Source: JBDIAG01 sp963835085 (GTDB lineage: Bacteria; Actinomycetota; Actinomycetes; Actinomycetales; CAWJMD01). Taken from it: a stretch of 64,000 nt of DNA. Shown here in pieces: positions 1-9,073 of this stretch (positions are counted from its first letter, which is position 1; every line of letters begins with the position of its first letter). Under the pieces are notes generated by a model, which saw only the letters and a program-made list of their open reading frames with translations, had not been told where the DNA came from and searched no databases. A program made the position numbers and the translations under genes. The stretch is from contig CAWIED010000002.1 in NCBI GenBank assembly GCA_963835085.1, positions 472,246 to 536,245 on the forward strand, given 5' to 3'.

Positions 1-1293
1 AGTGAGGTTCTCGACGCCATCGAGATCAAGAAGAACGGCGGAGAGCTTGACGAGGCGACCATTCGCAGCGTCGTCAACGGCTATACCGCCGGCACCGTGC
101 CCGACTATCAGATGGCCGCCTTGCTGATGGCCATCAGGCTGCGTGGAATGACCTTCGACGAGACACTCACCCTCACCTCGGTGATGGCAGACTCCGGAGA
201 ACGCTATTCGTTTCCGGATTGTGTCGACAAGCACTCCACAGGAGGCGTGGGCGACAAGGTCACCCTGACGGCTCTGCCGCTCGTAGCCGCCTGCGGAGTG
301 CCGGTTGCCAAGCTCTCGGGTCGAGGCCTGGGCATTACCGGCGGCACTATCGACAAGCTCGAGTCCATCCCCGGTTGGAGCAGTGAGCTCAGCACGGCCA
401 CCTTCGCCGATCAGGTGCGGTCGGTGGGGCTCGTCGTAGGCTCGGCCGGCGAGCTTGCCCCCGCCGACAAAGCGATCTACGCGTTGCGCGACATCACCGG
501 CACCGTCGACTCGCTGCCTCTGATCGGCAGCAGCATCGTCTCCAAGAAGGTGGCCACCGGGGCCGGGCATCTGCTCTACGACGTCAAGGCCGGCTCGGGA
601 GCCTTCATGAAATCGGTGCCTGAAGCCCGTGAACTGGCTGAGCTGCTGGTGCGGTTGAGTGACGCCTTGGGCGTTACTGCATCGGCGGTGATCACCGACA
701 TGAGCAGCGCTCTGGGCTCGGCGATCGGCAACGCGTTGGAAGTGCGCGAGGCAGTCGCCTTTCTCCGCGGCGAGGCGGTGGCCACCGATCTTGCCGAGGT
801 AGCGGTGGACGAGGCCGTCATGCTGCTGCGCTTGCACGGGGTGCGCGACGCACCCGAACAGGTCGTGCACGCGTTGACAAGTGGAGCCGGCTACGACAAG
901 TTCTGCCAGTTCGTGGCCGCACAGGGCGGTGACGTCGACGCCCTGCACAGGCTCCCGATCTCTGACCAGATAAGCGAAGTGACCTCTCCTGCTGCAGGCT
1001 TCGTGCACAGCTTCGACGCCTTGGCGCTGGCGCGGGCGGCATTGGAGCTCGGAGCCGGCCGGCAGCAGAAGTCTGATCCGCTCGACCACGGGGTGGGGGT
1101 GGAGGTACTGGTGAGAGTGGGCGATGAGGTGGCTGCCGGACAGCCGGTGGCCCGGATCTACGGCGAACGCGCGCTGCCCGTCGTCTCGGCATTCGTGGCC
1201 CAGGCACTGACGGTTGACGAGGCCCCGATCGCCGCGCCTGCTCATATTCTCGACAGCGTGTCGCTGCCGGATGAGGAGCCGGCCTGCCGTTAG
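1..1293 (+). CDS. deoA: Thymidine / pyrimidine-nucleoside phosphorylase, 5' end outside window
   Basis: Catalyses phosphorolysis of thymidine, deoxyuridine or uridine to the free base and (deoxy)ribose-1-phosphate in the cytosol. The reading frame is open from base 1 (SEVLDAIEIKKNGGELDEAT...), so roughly the first 10-15 residues lie upstream of the window; the GTG at 97 is internal. Family signatures are clear: KHSTGGVGDKVT (phosphate/nucleoside binding), SGRGLGITGGTIDKLE, and a C-terminal lobe with the lipoyl-like VRVGDEVAAGQPVARIYG stretch. Length from base 1 is about 430 residues, normal for the family. It would supply uracil and thymine, which connects it in theme to the two upp genes and the URC cluster further on, although they are not adjacent. 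Thymidine- versus general pyrimidine-specificity cannot be told from sequence alone. Confidence 0.95.
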   Translation, partial: SEVLDAIEIKKNGGELDEATIRSVVNGYTAGTVPDYQMAALLMAIRLRGMTFDETLTLTSVMADSGERYSFPDCVDKHSTGGVGDKVTLTALPLVAACGVPVAKLSGRGLGITGGTIDKLESIPGWSSELSTATFADQVRSVGLVVGSAGELAPADKAIYALRDITGTVDSLPLIGSSIVSKKVATGAGHLLYDVKAGSGAFMKSVPEARELAELLVRLSDALGVTASAVITDMSSALGSAIGNALEVREAVAFLRGEAVATDLAEVAVDEAVMLLRLHGVRDAPEQVVHALTSGAGYDKFCQFVAAQGGDVDALHRLPISDQISEVTSPAAGFVHSFDALALARAALELGAGRQQKSDPLDHGVGVEVLVRVGDEVAAGQPVARIYGERALPVVSAFVAQALTVDEAPIAAPAHILDSVSLPDEEPACR

Positions 1294-1356
1294 CCGATCG
1301 GCCGAGAGTCCAGGGCACGGCTCGACGGTAGAGGCCGGCTCGGTCAGACTTGAGTG

Positions 1357-2001
1357 ATGGCAACCAGTAGCGCAGAGATCGAGCGGAAATACACCGTCTC
1401 TGCAGACACCGTCCTGCCCGAGTTGAGTGCAGCCGGGCTGCGCGCAGCCCCGCCACGCACGTTCGAGCTGGTGGCCGACTACCTCGACACCAGCGACCTC
1501 GCCCTGCTGCGCAACAAGCTGACCCTGCGCCGGCGCACCGGTGGCGGCGATGAGGGATGGCACTTGAAGTTGCCCCGGGCGGCAGGTGGACGGACGGAGT
1601 ACCACGCGGCGCTTCGCGTCGGCGACAACGACGATCCGAGTGCCCACGTACCCGCCGACCTGCTTGCCGTCGTGGCCGAGGTGGTGGCCGCTGCCCCGCT
1701 TCGGCAGGTAGCCCGGCTGGCGACCCGGCGCACCGAGGTCGACGTGATCGACGATGCCGGTTCCGTCTTGGCCGTGGTCTGTGACGATCAGGTTGTCGCC
1801 ACCTCCATCGACCCAGCCGACGGCACTCGAGACGAAAATCGCTGGCGGGAATGGGAAGTCGAGTTGATGGCCGGCGATGAGGCGGTGCTGAACCGGGTGG
1901 AGGCGCAACTGCTGGCGGCGGGTGCCAGACCGGCGACCAGCGTGTCCAAGCTCGCCCAGGCGCTTGCTCCCGTCCTCACCCGCCGCCGACACCTCACCTA
2001 G
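1357..2001 (+). CDS. CYTH-domain protein (triphosphate tunnel metalloenzyme family)
   Basis: A 214-residue protein that starts with the family hallmark ExExK (EIERKYTV, residues about 7-14). It continues with alternating charged strand segments typical of the CYTH beta-tunnel: LTLRRRTGG, WHLKLP, EVDVIDDAG, WREWEVELMAGDE. Known family members bind and hydrolyse triphosphates (thiamine triphosphate, inorganic triphosphate) or make cAMP; which activity this one has is not visible. No CHAD domain follows, unlike many actinobacterial relatives. The start is set at ATG 1357; a GTG directly before it (1354) is the alternative. It follows deoA by about 60 bases on the same strand and may be co-transcribed. 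Confidence 0.85.
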   Translation: MATSSAEIERKYTVSADTVLPELSAAGLRAAPPRTFELVADYLDTSDLALLRNKLTLRRRTGGGDEGWHLKLPRAAGGRTEYHAALRVGDNDDPSAHVPADLLAVVAEVVAAAPLRQVARLATRRTEVDVIDDAGSVLAVVCDDQVVATSIDPADGTRDENRWREWEVELMAGDEAVLNRVEAQLLAAGARPATSVSKLAQALAPVLTRRRHLT

Positions 2002-2107
2002 ATCAGCTATGCCACGGTCAGTCAGTGGTGAGTGAGTGGCGGATTGGCGGGTTCGTGCCGTCGTTGGGCCAGCTGACTGTCGGGGGAGCGTAAGGACCGT
2101 CCGGGGT

Positions 2108-2405
2108 CAGACCAGGTCGGTGTCCGGAATCCGGCGCCAGTGCCGGCCGGTGAAGCTCGGCTGAGCACAAGACTTCAGGTCGCGGCACCCAAGCGAGCCG
2201 GATTCCGGACATCCAAACGCCGGGAGCGACCGACGACCCTGCGCCTGCCCCTAACACCCCCGGATGCGCCGGGGTACGGCTGAGCTTGCGGTGCAGCCCG
2301 GTCGGTGTCCTGGATTCGACCTGGTTGTGCGTCCATCTGTCACGTTCTTCGCCCATGCGTCGCCACCTTGGTGACAGCCCAGCGAACAACGTCACAGTTC
2401 GAACG
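2108..2405. repeat. Dispersed inverted-repeat element, copy 1 (modules A and B)
   Basis: The non-coding gap between the CYTH gene and the ABC-F gene holds two palindromic modules that recur elsewhere in the window. Module A has 14-base perfect arms, gtccggaatccggc at 2122-2135 and its complement at 2197-2210. Module B is an imperfect hairpin with arms tgtcacgttcttcgc at 2338-2352 and gcgaacaacgtcaca at 2382-2396, plus an inner caccttggtg palindrome. Both modules reappear in the same order at 25602-25856, and module B again at 35560-35634. No protein gene is convincing here; open frames on both strands are short and lack family similarity. This looks like a REP/MITE-like intergenic repeat. Confidence 0.75.
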
Positions 2406-2499
2406 ATCCCATGCGGTCAACCACCTGGGCGGACTGCTCGGAGCCCCGCTGGGAGGTGCGGAGCTGCGGTCGACGGATGGCCGAATAACATCGTTGATC

Positions 2500-4167
2500 A
2501 TGAGCGCCACCCTGCAGGCAACCTCGCTCGCGGCCGCCCACGGTTCCCGGGTGCTGTTCGCGGAGCTCGATCTAGTGTTGGCCGAACGTGACGTCGTCGG
2601 CTTGGTGGGCGCCAATGGCGCCGGCAAGTCGAGTTTGCTCCGCATTCTGGCGGGCGAGGTGGGGCAGGAGTCGGGGACGGTGACGGTATCGCCACCCACC
2701 GCAACCGTCGGTTACCTGCCGCAGGAGCCCGATCGGAGACCCGGCGAGACCGTGGCGGGCTACCTGGCCCGGCGTACCGGGGTGAGCGCGGCGGAGCGGG
2801 AGTTGGACGAGCAGGCCCAGGCGTTGGCCGCCGAGGTGCCCGGCAGCGACGAGCGATATGCGGTGGCGCTCGAACACTGGCTCGCCCTGGGCGGCGCCGA
2901 CGTGGCGGAACGGTCTGCGCAGGTGATCGCCTCCTTGGGACTCGGCGTTCGGCTCACCGCTGAGATGACGAGCCTGTCCGGCGGCGAAGCGGCCCGCGCC
3001 GGTCTGGCCAGTCTGCTGCTGTCGCGCTTCGACGTGGTGCTCCTCGATGAACCCACCAACGACCTCGACCTCGACGGCCTCGAGCGACTCGAGGCGTTCG
3101 TCACCGGGTTGCGCAGCCCCGCTGTGGTGGTCTCGCACGATCGGGAGTTCCTGGCCCGGACAGTGACCAGCGTGCTCGAGATCGATCGTGCTCAGCAGCA
3201 GATCGCTTACTACTCAGGCGGTTACGACGCCTATCTCGCCGAGCGAGAGGTGGCTCGCCGGCACGCCCGCGAGGCGTACGACCAATACGCCGACACCTTG
3301 TCGGGATTGCAGGAGCGGGCCCGCACCCAGCGATCCTGGATGACAGTGGGCGTGCGCAACGCGCGCCGCAAGGCCACCGACAACGACAAGTTCATTCCGA
3401 AGTTCCGGGCCGAGACCGCCGAGAAGCAGGCGCGCAAGGCCCGTCAGACCGAGCGCATGATCGAGCGGCTCGACGAAGTGGCCGAGCCCCGCAAGGAATG
3501 GGAGCTGCGGATGACGATCGCCGCCGCCCCGCGTTCGGGCACGGTGGTGGCCTCCATCGCCGGTGGGGTGGTGCGTCGTGCCGACGCCACGCCAGGACCT
3601 GCTTTCACCCTCGGGCCCGCGTCGGTGGAGGTGCGCTGGGCAGACCGTGTGGTGATCACGGGCGCCAACGGCTCGGGCAAGTCGACGCTGATCGGTGCCC
3701 TGCTCGGCCGCGTGCAGTTGGACGAGGGCACGGCCGGCCTGGGCTCTGGCGTCCGGGTGGGCGAGATCGACCAGGCGAGAGCGATTCTCGGCTCCGATCT
3801 GGCACTGGCCCGGGCCTTCTCCGCCGCCGTGCCCGACTGGTCGGATGCCGACGTGCGTACTCTGTTGGCCAAGTTCGGGCTCGGTGCCGAGCAGGTGGTT
3901 CGTCCGGCCTCATCGTTGTCGCCCGGCGAGCGCACTCGGGCTGCCCTTGCCCTCCTGCAGGCCCGGGAGGTGAACCTGCTGGTGCTCGACGAACCCACCA
4001 ACCACCTCGACCTGCCCGCCATCGAACAGCTGGAGCAGGCACTCGACTCGTTCCCCGGCACGATCCTGTTGGTGACACATGATCGGCGCATGCTCGAGAC
4101 CGTGCGCGCCACTCGGCGGTGGCATCTCGACGCGGGGCGTCTCACGGAGACCACTCACGACAGCTGA
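2500..4167 (+). CDS. ABC-F family ATP-binding protein
   Basis: A soluble protein with two ABC ATPase domains and no membrane segment. The first domain has Walker A GANGAGKSS (about residue 40), signature LSGGEAARAGL and Walker B VVLLDEPTNDLDL; the second has GANGSGKST, LSPGERTRAAL and LLVLDEPTNHLDL. Between them lies the charged linker with RARTQRSWM and KATDNDKFIPKF, typical of ABC-F proteins. ABC-F proteins act on ribosomes, either as translation factors or as antibiotic-resistance factors that dislodge drugs; which applies here cannot be decided. The start ATG 2500 (MSATLQATSLAAAHGSRVLF) places the first ABC domain directly at the N terminus; the upstream in-frame extension runs through the repeat element and is rejected. 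Length is 555 residues. Confidence 0.93.
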   Translation: MSATLQATSLAAAHGSRVLFAELDLVLAERDVVGLVGANGAGKSSLLRILAGEVGQESGTVTVSPPTATVGYLPQEPDRRPGETVAGYLARRTGVSAAERELDEQAQALAAEVPGSDERYAVALEHWLALGGADVAERSAQVIASLGLGVRLTAEMTSLSGGEAARAGLASLLLSRFDVVLLDEPTNDLDLDGLERLEAFVTGLRSPAVVVSHDREFLARTVTSVLEIDRAQQQIAYYSGGYDAYLAEREVARRHAREAYDQYADTLSGLQERARTQRSWMTVGVRNARRKATDNDKFIPKFRAETAEKQARKARQTERMIERLDEVAEPRKEWELRMTIAAAPRSGTVVASIAGGVVRRADATPGPAFTLGPASVEVRWADRVVITGANGSGKSTLIGALLGRVQLDEGTAGLGSGVRVGEIDQARAILGSDLALARAFSAAVPDWSDADVRTLLAKFGLGAEQVVRPASSLSPGERTRAALALLQAREVNLLVLDEPTNHLDLPAIEQLEQALDSFPGTILLVTHDRRMLETVRATRRWHLDAGRLTETTHDS

Positions 4168-4329
4168 GGTTCGTGCACGGGTACATCTGGGCACAGCACA
4201 AACCCGTTGCGGTGGCTGGCGGGCTGACCGCGCGTATGGTTTTGACCCACACGCCCGCCGAAGCACACCGGGCGGTCGGGGGGTTGGGTCGATGGGTGAG
4301 GGTCGATGGGTGAGGTTCGAGGTGATCGG

Positions 4330-5398
4330 ATGACCGCCGTGACCAGACAGGTCGAACTGCGCTCCGACAATGCAGCGGGGGTGGCTCCGGAGATTCTCGA
4401 GGCCGTTGCGGGGGCCAATGTCGGCTCAGCCCTGGCCTACGGCGGTGACGAGTGGTCGGCCCGGCTGCGCGAACGAGTGACGGAGGTCTTCGAGCACGAC
4501 CGAGCGCAGATCTTCCCGGTGGTCAGCGGCACCGCCGCCAACGCGCTGGCCCTGTCGGCTCTGACACCACCGTGGGGTGCCGTGCTGTGTCACGAGGGGG
4601 CGCACATCCTGCACAACGAGGGTGGTGCAACGTCGCTGCTGAGCGGGGGCGCCGTCATGCGCGGCCTGTCTGGGCAGGGGTCGAAGCTCACCGTCGACTC
4701 GCTGCGTGCGGAGTTTGGGCGTACCGGCTGGGGTGACCCGCATAGCTCGCAACCGTCGGTGCTGTCGCTGACCTGCCCCACCGAACACGGAGCCGTCTAC
4801 ACCCCCGCTGAGATCAGTGCGCTGGCAGCGGTTGCCGCGCAGCGCTCCCCTGCGGGTGCACCTCGACGGCGCGCGGATCGCCAACGCGCTCGCCCGACTC
4901 GGGTGCACTCCGGCTGATCTCACCTGGCGAGCAGGTGTAGACGTGCTGACGCTGGGCGCCACCAAGAACGGTGTGCTCAGCACCGACGCGATCGTGTCTT
5001 TCGACGAGCGAGCAAGCGCTGAGTTGAGTTACCGCACCAAGCGTGCCGGCCACGTGGCGTCGAAGATGCGGTTCCAATCGGTTCAACTCGAGCGTTACCT
5101 GAGCGATGGCCTGTGGCTCGAGCTGGCGGGGCGCGCCAATGCGGTCATGGCGCGACTGTCGGCAGGCTTGACCGCGCTCGGCATCCCGATGGTGGCGCAA
5201 CCGGAGGCGAACCTGGTCTTCGTCGAGCTGTCGCGGAGCCTGGCGAGTCACCTTGCCTCGGAGGGTGTCGCCTTCTATGACGGCCTGCCTGGTGGCGACG
5301 TGGAGCTATCCCGGTTCGTCACCAGCTTTCAGACCACTGACGACGAGGTAGATCACGTTCTGGCGGTCATTGCAGATGGGAGGGCACGTGAGAGTTGA
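4330..5398 (+). pseudogene. Low-specificity threonine aldolase, split by a one-base frameshift
   Basis: A PLP-dependent aldolase of the L-threonine aldolase / beta-eliminating lyase family, which cleaves threonine to glycine and acetaldehyde. The N-terminal half (4330 to about 4845) has ELRSDNAAGVAPEI, VVSGTAANALAL and CHEGAHILHNEGG. The C-terminal half, in the next frame, has HLDGARIANALARLG and the PLP-lysine region LGATKNGVLSTDAIV. Removing one C from the CCCC run at 4847-4850 gives a continuous AQRSLRVHLDGARIANA, exactly what the family requires. So either the gene was inactivated recently or the base is a sequencing error; everything else looks intact. Start ATG 4330 is preceded by GAGGT. 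Full length once repaired would be about 355 residues. Confidence 0.85.
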
Positions 5399-5527
5399 TC
5401 CGGCGGTGGTGCGGGTGTTCTCGAGGCGGTGCGTCGCGGCTCCCTGCCCGTCAACCTTGGATGAGGCGCTCAAGATCGGCCCCGCCGCCCCGCGACCGCG
5501 ATCGTTCGACGCCAGGGATGCTGACGC

Positions 5528-6439
5528 GTGTTGGCGGCCGCCCTGGGTGCCTGGTTGGATCATGACGTGAGCTCTGATGAGCTGTCGTTGAACGTGCCCG
5601 GCGAACTGGTCGAGGGCCTCGTCGTGCTGGGCGCCACCCCGGTGAATGGCGGTGACATCGCGCGTTCGTACCGGCTCGATACCGTCGACGGACCGCTGTT
5701 CGTCAAATGGCATCCCAACCCCAAGCCGGACATGTTCGCTCGTGAGGCGGCGGGCCTGCGGATGCTGCGCGAACACGCCCCGGCGCCGCTGCGGGTGCCT
5801 GAGGTGCTGCGGCAGACGCAGCACGGGCTGCTGCTGGAGTGGATCGAGCCCGGCCGCCCCCGCGCCAACACGGAGGACGACTGTGGCGTAGGGCTGGCGG
5901 GCCTGCACCGGGTGACCAATGACACCTTCGGGGCCATCGACACAGCGATGGCGGGATATCTGGGTTCGGCCGAGATCGACCTGACGCCTACGACCGATTG
6001 GCCCGCCTTCTACGTCGAACGGCGGTTGAAACCGTTGGTAGACAAGGCAATCTCGCTCGGCGAACTGTCGTCCGACGCCCGTCGACTACTGGTTGCCCTC
6101 GCCCCGCGGGCTGCCGAGCTGTGCGGGCCCGCAGAGCCACCGGCACTGCTGCACGGTGATCTGTGGGCAGGAAACCGGTTCGTGGGTGAAGGCGGGGTGA
6201 ACTGGCTGATCGATCCCGCCTGCCACTGGGGCCACCGTGAGATAGACCTGGCCATGATGCAGCTCTTCGGCGGCTTCGGCGCTCGCTGCTTCGCCGCCTA
6301 TGACCACACGTATCCGTTGGCACCAGGATGGCGGGAGCGTACGGCCTGGTACCAATTGCCGCCATTGTTGGTGCATGCGATCCTCTTCGGCGGAGCCTAT
6401 GGCGGTGCCGCTCTCGCGGCTTTGCGACGCTACAGCTGA
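5528..6439 (+). CDS. Fructosamine kinase family protein (FN3K-like)
   Basis: Belongs to the fructosamine / ketosamine 3-kinase family of small-molecule kinases, which phosphorylate sugar adducts on amines so that they fall off (protein deglycation). Visible signatures are a kinase-like N lobe with LFVKWHPNPKPDMFAREAAGLRML, the catalytic loop LLHGDLWAGNRF (HGDxWxGN) and the metal-binding equivalent LIDPACHWGHREIDLAMMQLFGGF. About 303 residues from GTG 5528; GTG 5567 (VSSDELSLNV) is a plausible shorter start. The preceding 130 bases contain no recognisable gene. The natural substrate is unknown. Confidence 0.85.
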   Translation: MLAAALGAWLDHDVSSDELSLNVPGELVEGLVVLGATPVNGGDIARSYRLDTVDGPLFVKWHPNPKPDMFAREAAGLRMLREHAPAPLRVPEVLRQTQHGLLLEWIEPGRPRANTEDDCGVGLAGLHRVTNDTFGAIDTAMAGYLGSAEIDLTPTTDWPAFYVERRLKPLVDKAISLGELSSDARRLLVALAPRAAELCGPAEPPALLHGDLWAGNRFVGEGGVNWLIDPACHWGHREIDLAMMQLFGGFGARCFAAYDHTYPLAPGWRERTAWYQLPPLLVHAILFGGAYGGAALAALRRYS

Positions 6440-6555
6440 CGCGGACTTCGACCTAGTCGCGTTGGAGTAATCGGAGTAGTTGTAGTTGAAGTCGTTGAGG
6501 CGATCCGGTTGGCTGGAGGTCGACCCTCTCCCGGGTCGACCCCGGAGAACTGGAG

Positions 6556-6741
6556 ATGCGCATGTCACAGCTGGTGCGTCGTCGCAACAATCGAGTCATT
6601 GCCGGCGTGTGTGGCGCCATCGCGGAACGCTTCGGCGTGAGCCCCTTTCTCGTGCGGGCGGCTTTCGTCGTCTCGTGCCTGCTGCCCGGCCCGCAGGTCC
6701 TCGTCTATCTGGCCCTCTGGGTGCTGCTGCCCAACGAGTGA
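6556..6741 (+). CDS. Small PspC-domain protein
   Basis: A 61-residue protein made almost only of a PspC domain: RRNNRVIAGVCGAIAERFGVSPFLVRAAFV followed by a hydrophobic helix LLPGPQVLVYLALWVLLP. PspC domains are membrane-associated stress-response modules; stand-alone versions are common in actinobacteria, mostly of unknown role. The start is ATG 6556 or ATG 6562, both after a ctggag ribosome-binding-like sequence at about 6548. The neighbouring genes do not suggest a specific job. Confidence 0.85.
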   Translation: MRMSQLVRRRNNRVIAGVCGAIAERFGVSPFLVRAAFVVSCLLPGPQVLVYLALWVLLPNE

Positions 6742-6841
6742 TGACGGGCAACTGGGGCCGCGGGCGACTCAAGCCGCATGCGCCTCACCCTGCATCGAGC
6801 GCTGAGCGGTCGTGAACGAGGTGTCACACGAGCCTGGTCGA

Positions 6842-8095
6842 ATGTCGGCGCCTGTGGTCGTCGTCGGGGCAGGGGAGTGCGGAGCCAGGGCGGCGCTGGC
6901 TCTGCGCAAGCGCGGCTGGGCCGGGGGGATCACGCTGGTGGGAGCCGAGGCGTCTTTGCCCTATGAGCGCCCACCTTTGTCGAAGACGTACTTGACGCAC
7001 GGCATACAGTCACCGCGCCCGTTTCAGCACAGCGACTTCGACGACGCGAGGATCGACTTCAGGCAAGGCGTCACAGTGCTGGCCCTGCACCCGGATCGGC
7101 ATCTGATGCGGCTCGACGACGGCAGCGAACTTGCCTACAGTGCAGCGCTTCTCGCTACCGGAGCGCGTCCGCAGCGACTGGCTGTGCCGCAGAATGTGGC
7201 CGACCGCGTGAGGTATCTGCGCACGGAGGCCGATGCACTTGCCCTGCGTAGCGCCTTCGAGGCAGACGCCCGAGTGGTGATCGTCGGCGGGGGCTTCATC
7301 GGCTTGGAGCTGGCCTCGTCGGCGGTGGCTTTGGGTGCCCGTGCTTGGGTTCTCGAGCTGGCCCCGACCCTCATGGGTCGCGCGGTGCCCGCGGTGGTCG
7401 CGGAACTGATGAGGGCACGGCATGTGGAGGCGGGAGTCGACGTACGAACCGGGGTCGTCGTGAGCGACGTCGTCCCGCTCGGCAGCGCCGGGGTGATGGT
7501 GACCCTGGCCGACGGGAGTCGGATCGAGGCCGATGTGCTGGTGGCCGGTATCGGGGCGGTCCCCGAGACGAGCCTGGCCGAGGCTGCCGGGTTGGCGGTG
7601 CACAACGGGATCGTGGTCGATGGCAGGTTCGCGACCTCGGCACCTGATGTGTATGCGGCGGGGGACTGCTGCAATTTTCCGCATCCGTTGGCGGGCGGGC
7701 AGATTCGGCTCGAGTCGTGGCGGGTGGCCCAGGAACAGGGTGAGCACGCCGCGGCCGCCATCCTCGCCGATCTGGCTGAGGGCTCGTCGACGAACGTGCC
7801 GGCGTTCGACACCGTCCCCTGGTTCTGGTCGGATCAACATGATCTGGGTCTGCAGAGCGTAGGCCTGGCACACCGGGTGGTGACTGAGGTGGTGCGGCGC
7901 AGGCCCGACGGTGGCCTGGTGTGGTTCGGCCTGGACTCCGCGGGGATCCTCGTGGCCGCGACCGCGGTGGGCGTCGGCACCAGCGTGGCCCGGGACATCA
8001 AGGTGGCCGAGCGACTGATCGGGCGGGCTGCCGTCCCCGCCCCCGAGGTGCTGGCAGACCCGGCGATCGATCTCAGAACGCTCCTGCGGACCTGA
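6842..8095 (+). CDS. FAD-dependent ferredoxin/rubredoxin-reductase-type oxidoreductase
   Basis: A flavoprotein of the NAD(P)H:ferredoxin reductase type used by oxygenase and cytochrome P450 systems. An FAD Rossmann motif is at the N terminus (VVVVGAGECGARAALALRKRG), followed by the family motif YERPPLSKTYL, a second NAD(P)-binding Rossmann motif VVIVGGGFIGLELASSAVALG, the FAD-contacting VYAAGDCCNF and the C-terminal reductase domain (WFWSDQHDLGLQSVG...). Length is about 417 residues. The start is set at ATG 6842 because the FAD motif begins four residues later; GTG 6812 is an alternative. No ferredoxin or oxygenase gene is next to it, so the electron acceptor is unknown. Confidence 0.9.
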   Translation: MSAPVVVVGAGECGARAALALRKRGWAGGITLVGAEASLPYERPPLSKTYLTHGIQSPRPFQHSDFDDARIDFRQGVTVLALHPDRHLMRLDDGSELAYSAALLATGARPQRLAVPQNVADRVRYLRTEADALALRSAFEADARVVIVGGGFIGLELASSAVALGARAWVLELAPTLMGRAVPAVVAELMRARHVEAGVDVRTGVVVSDVVPLGSAGVMVTLADGSRIEADVLVAGIGAVPETSLAEAAGLAVHNGIVVDGRFATSAPDVYAAGDCCNFPHPLAGGQIRLESWRVAQEQGEHAAAAILADLAEGSSTNVPAFDTVPWFWSDQHDLGLQSVGLAHRVVTEVVRRRPDGGLVWFGLDSAGILVAATAVGVGTSVARDIKVAERLIGRAAVPAPEVLADPAIDLRTLLRT

Positions 8096-8150
8096 CGGCC
8101 TCGATCGCACACCAGACGCCCGTGCGAGCGTGAGTGGTCGGGAGGCAAGA

Positions 8151-8990
8151 ATGCACTCCATGAGTGTCTTCGACGAGCCCAAGATCGACTGCCACTTTCA
8201 CCTGCTGTCGCCGGCGCAATTTCCCTACGCTGCCGGAGTCGTCTATGAGCCGCCGGCGCACGAGCAGAGCAGCGCAGACCAGCTGGTCTCCACGCTCGAC
8301 GCGTACTCGGTCGAGTACGGCCTCGTCGTGGGACCGAACAGCGGTTATGACGTCGACAGCGCCCCCATCTTCGACCTGATGGAGCGTTACCCGTCGCGCT
8401 TCAAGGCCGCCATCGTGCCACCGGAGCAGATCTCGGCTGACTGGCTCGATGAGATGGCCGGTCGAGGCGTCGTGGCTCTGACCTATCAGTTGCAGTTGCT
8501 CGGCACCGCGCACCTGCGTGAGCGTGTGCAGCAGCTGGAGCTGCTCGCCGAACGGGGACTGTTCGCCGATGTGCAGGTCGAGCACGACCAGCTGCTCGAC
8601 GTGCGCGATCTCCTGCTCGACACGGGCGCTCGCATTCTCATCGATCACTGCGGGCGGCCTGATCCCGCGGCCGGAGTGCAACAGCCAGGCTTCGAAGCCC
8701 TCCTCGGGCTCGCCGAGGGTGGACGGTGCACCGTCAAACTGTCGGGCTTGGTGAAATGCTCACGCCTGCAGGCCTTTCCGTATGAAGACGGATGGCCCTT
8801 CGTTTCCGCACTGGTGGAGGCGTTCGGTACGAACCTCATCTGGGGGTCGGATTGGCCCTTCCTGCGAGCCCCTCAGCGCATCGACTACGGTCCCCAGTTG
8901 CGGCTGTTGGAACGCCTGGTTCCCGACCCGCAGACGCGCCGGGCGATTCTGTGGGAGACGCCCATGCGCTTGTTCGGGTTCGCCGGCTGA
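8151..8990 (+). CDS. Amidohydrolase-family TIM-barrel hydrolase (COG3618-like)
   Basis: A metal-dependent amidohydrolase 2 type protein, related to dicarboxylate lactonases. The metal-binding HxH is at the start (KIDCHFHLLSPAQ). Further conserved points are LIDHCGRPDP in the middle, VKLSGLVK and the late aspartate motif LIWGSDWPFL. Length is 279 residues. ATG 8151 is chosen because gggagg stands seven bases before it; upstream GTG 8130 and internal ATG 8160 are alternatives. It follows the flavoprotein gene by 55 bases on the same strand, which suggests joint transcription, possibly in a catabolic pathway. The substrate is unknown. Confidence 0.85.
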   Translation: MHSMSVFDEPKIDCHFHLLSPAQFPYAAGVVYEPPAHEQSSADQLVSTLDAYSVEYGLVVGPNSGYDVDSAPIFDLMERYPSRFKAAIVPPEQISADWLDEMAGRGVVALTYQLQLLGTAHLRERVQQLELLAERGLFADVQVEHDQLLDVRDLLLDTGARILIDHCGRPDPAAGVQQPGFEALLGLAEGGRCTVKLSGLVKCSRLQAFPYEDGWPFVSALVEAFGTNLIWGSDWPFLRAPQRIDYGPQLRLLERLVPDPQTRRAILWETPMRLFGFAG

Positions 8991-9073
8991 GTGCCCTTGG
9001 CCGCCGGGTTGCGTTGCGTTCGGCTTGGCGCTGACGGCTGCAGGGGCCGTGTTCGGTTGCCGATGACCTTCTG

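Noticed and set aside
2305..2499. 65-residue N-terminal extension of the ABC-F protein
   Set aside because: It would encode module B of the dispersed repeat, and the ABC domain starts right after ATG 2500.
7010..8182. 390-residue reverse frame
   Set aside because: Antisense to the well-supported flavoprotein gene.
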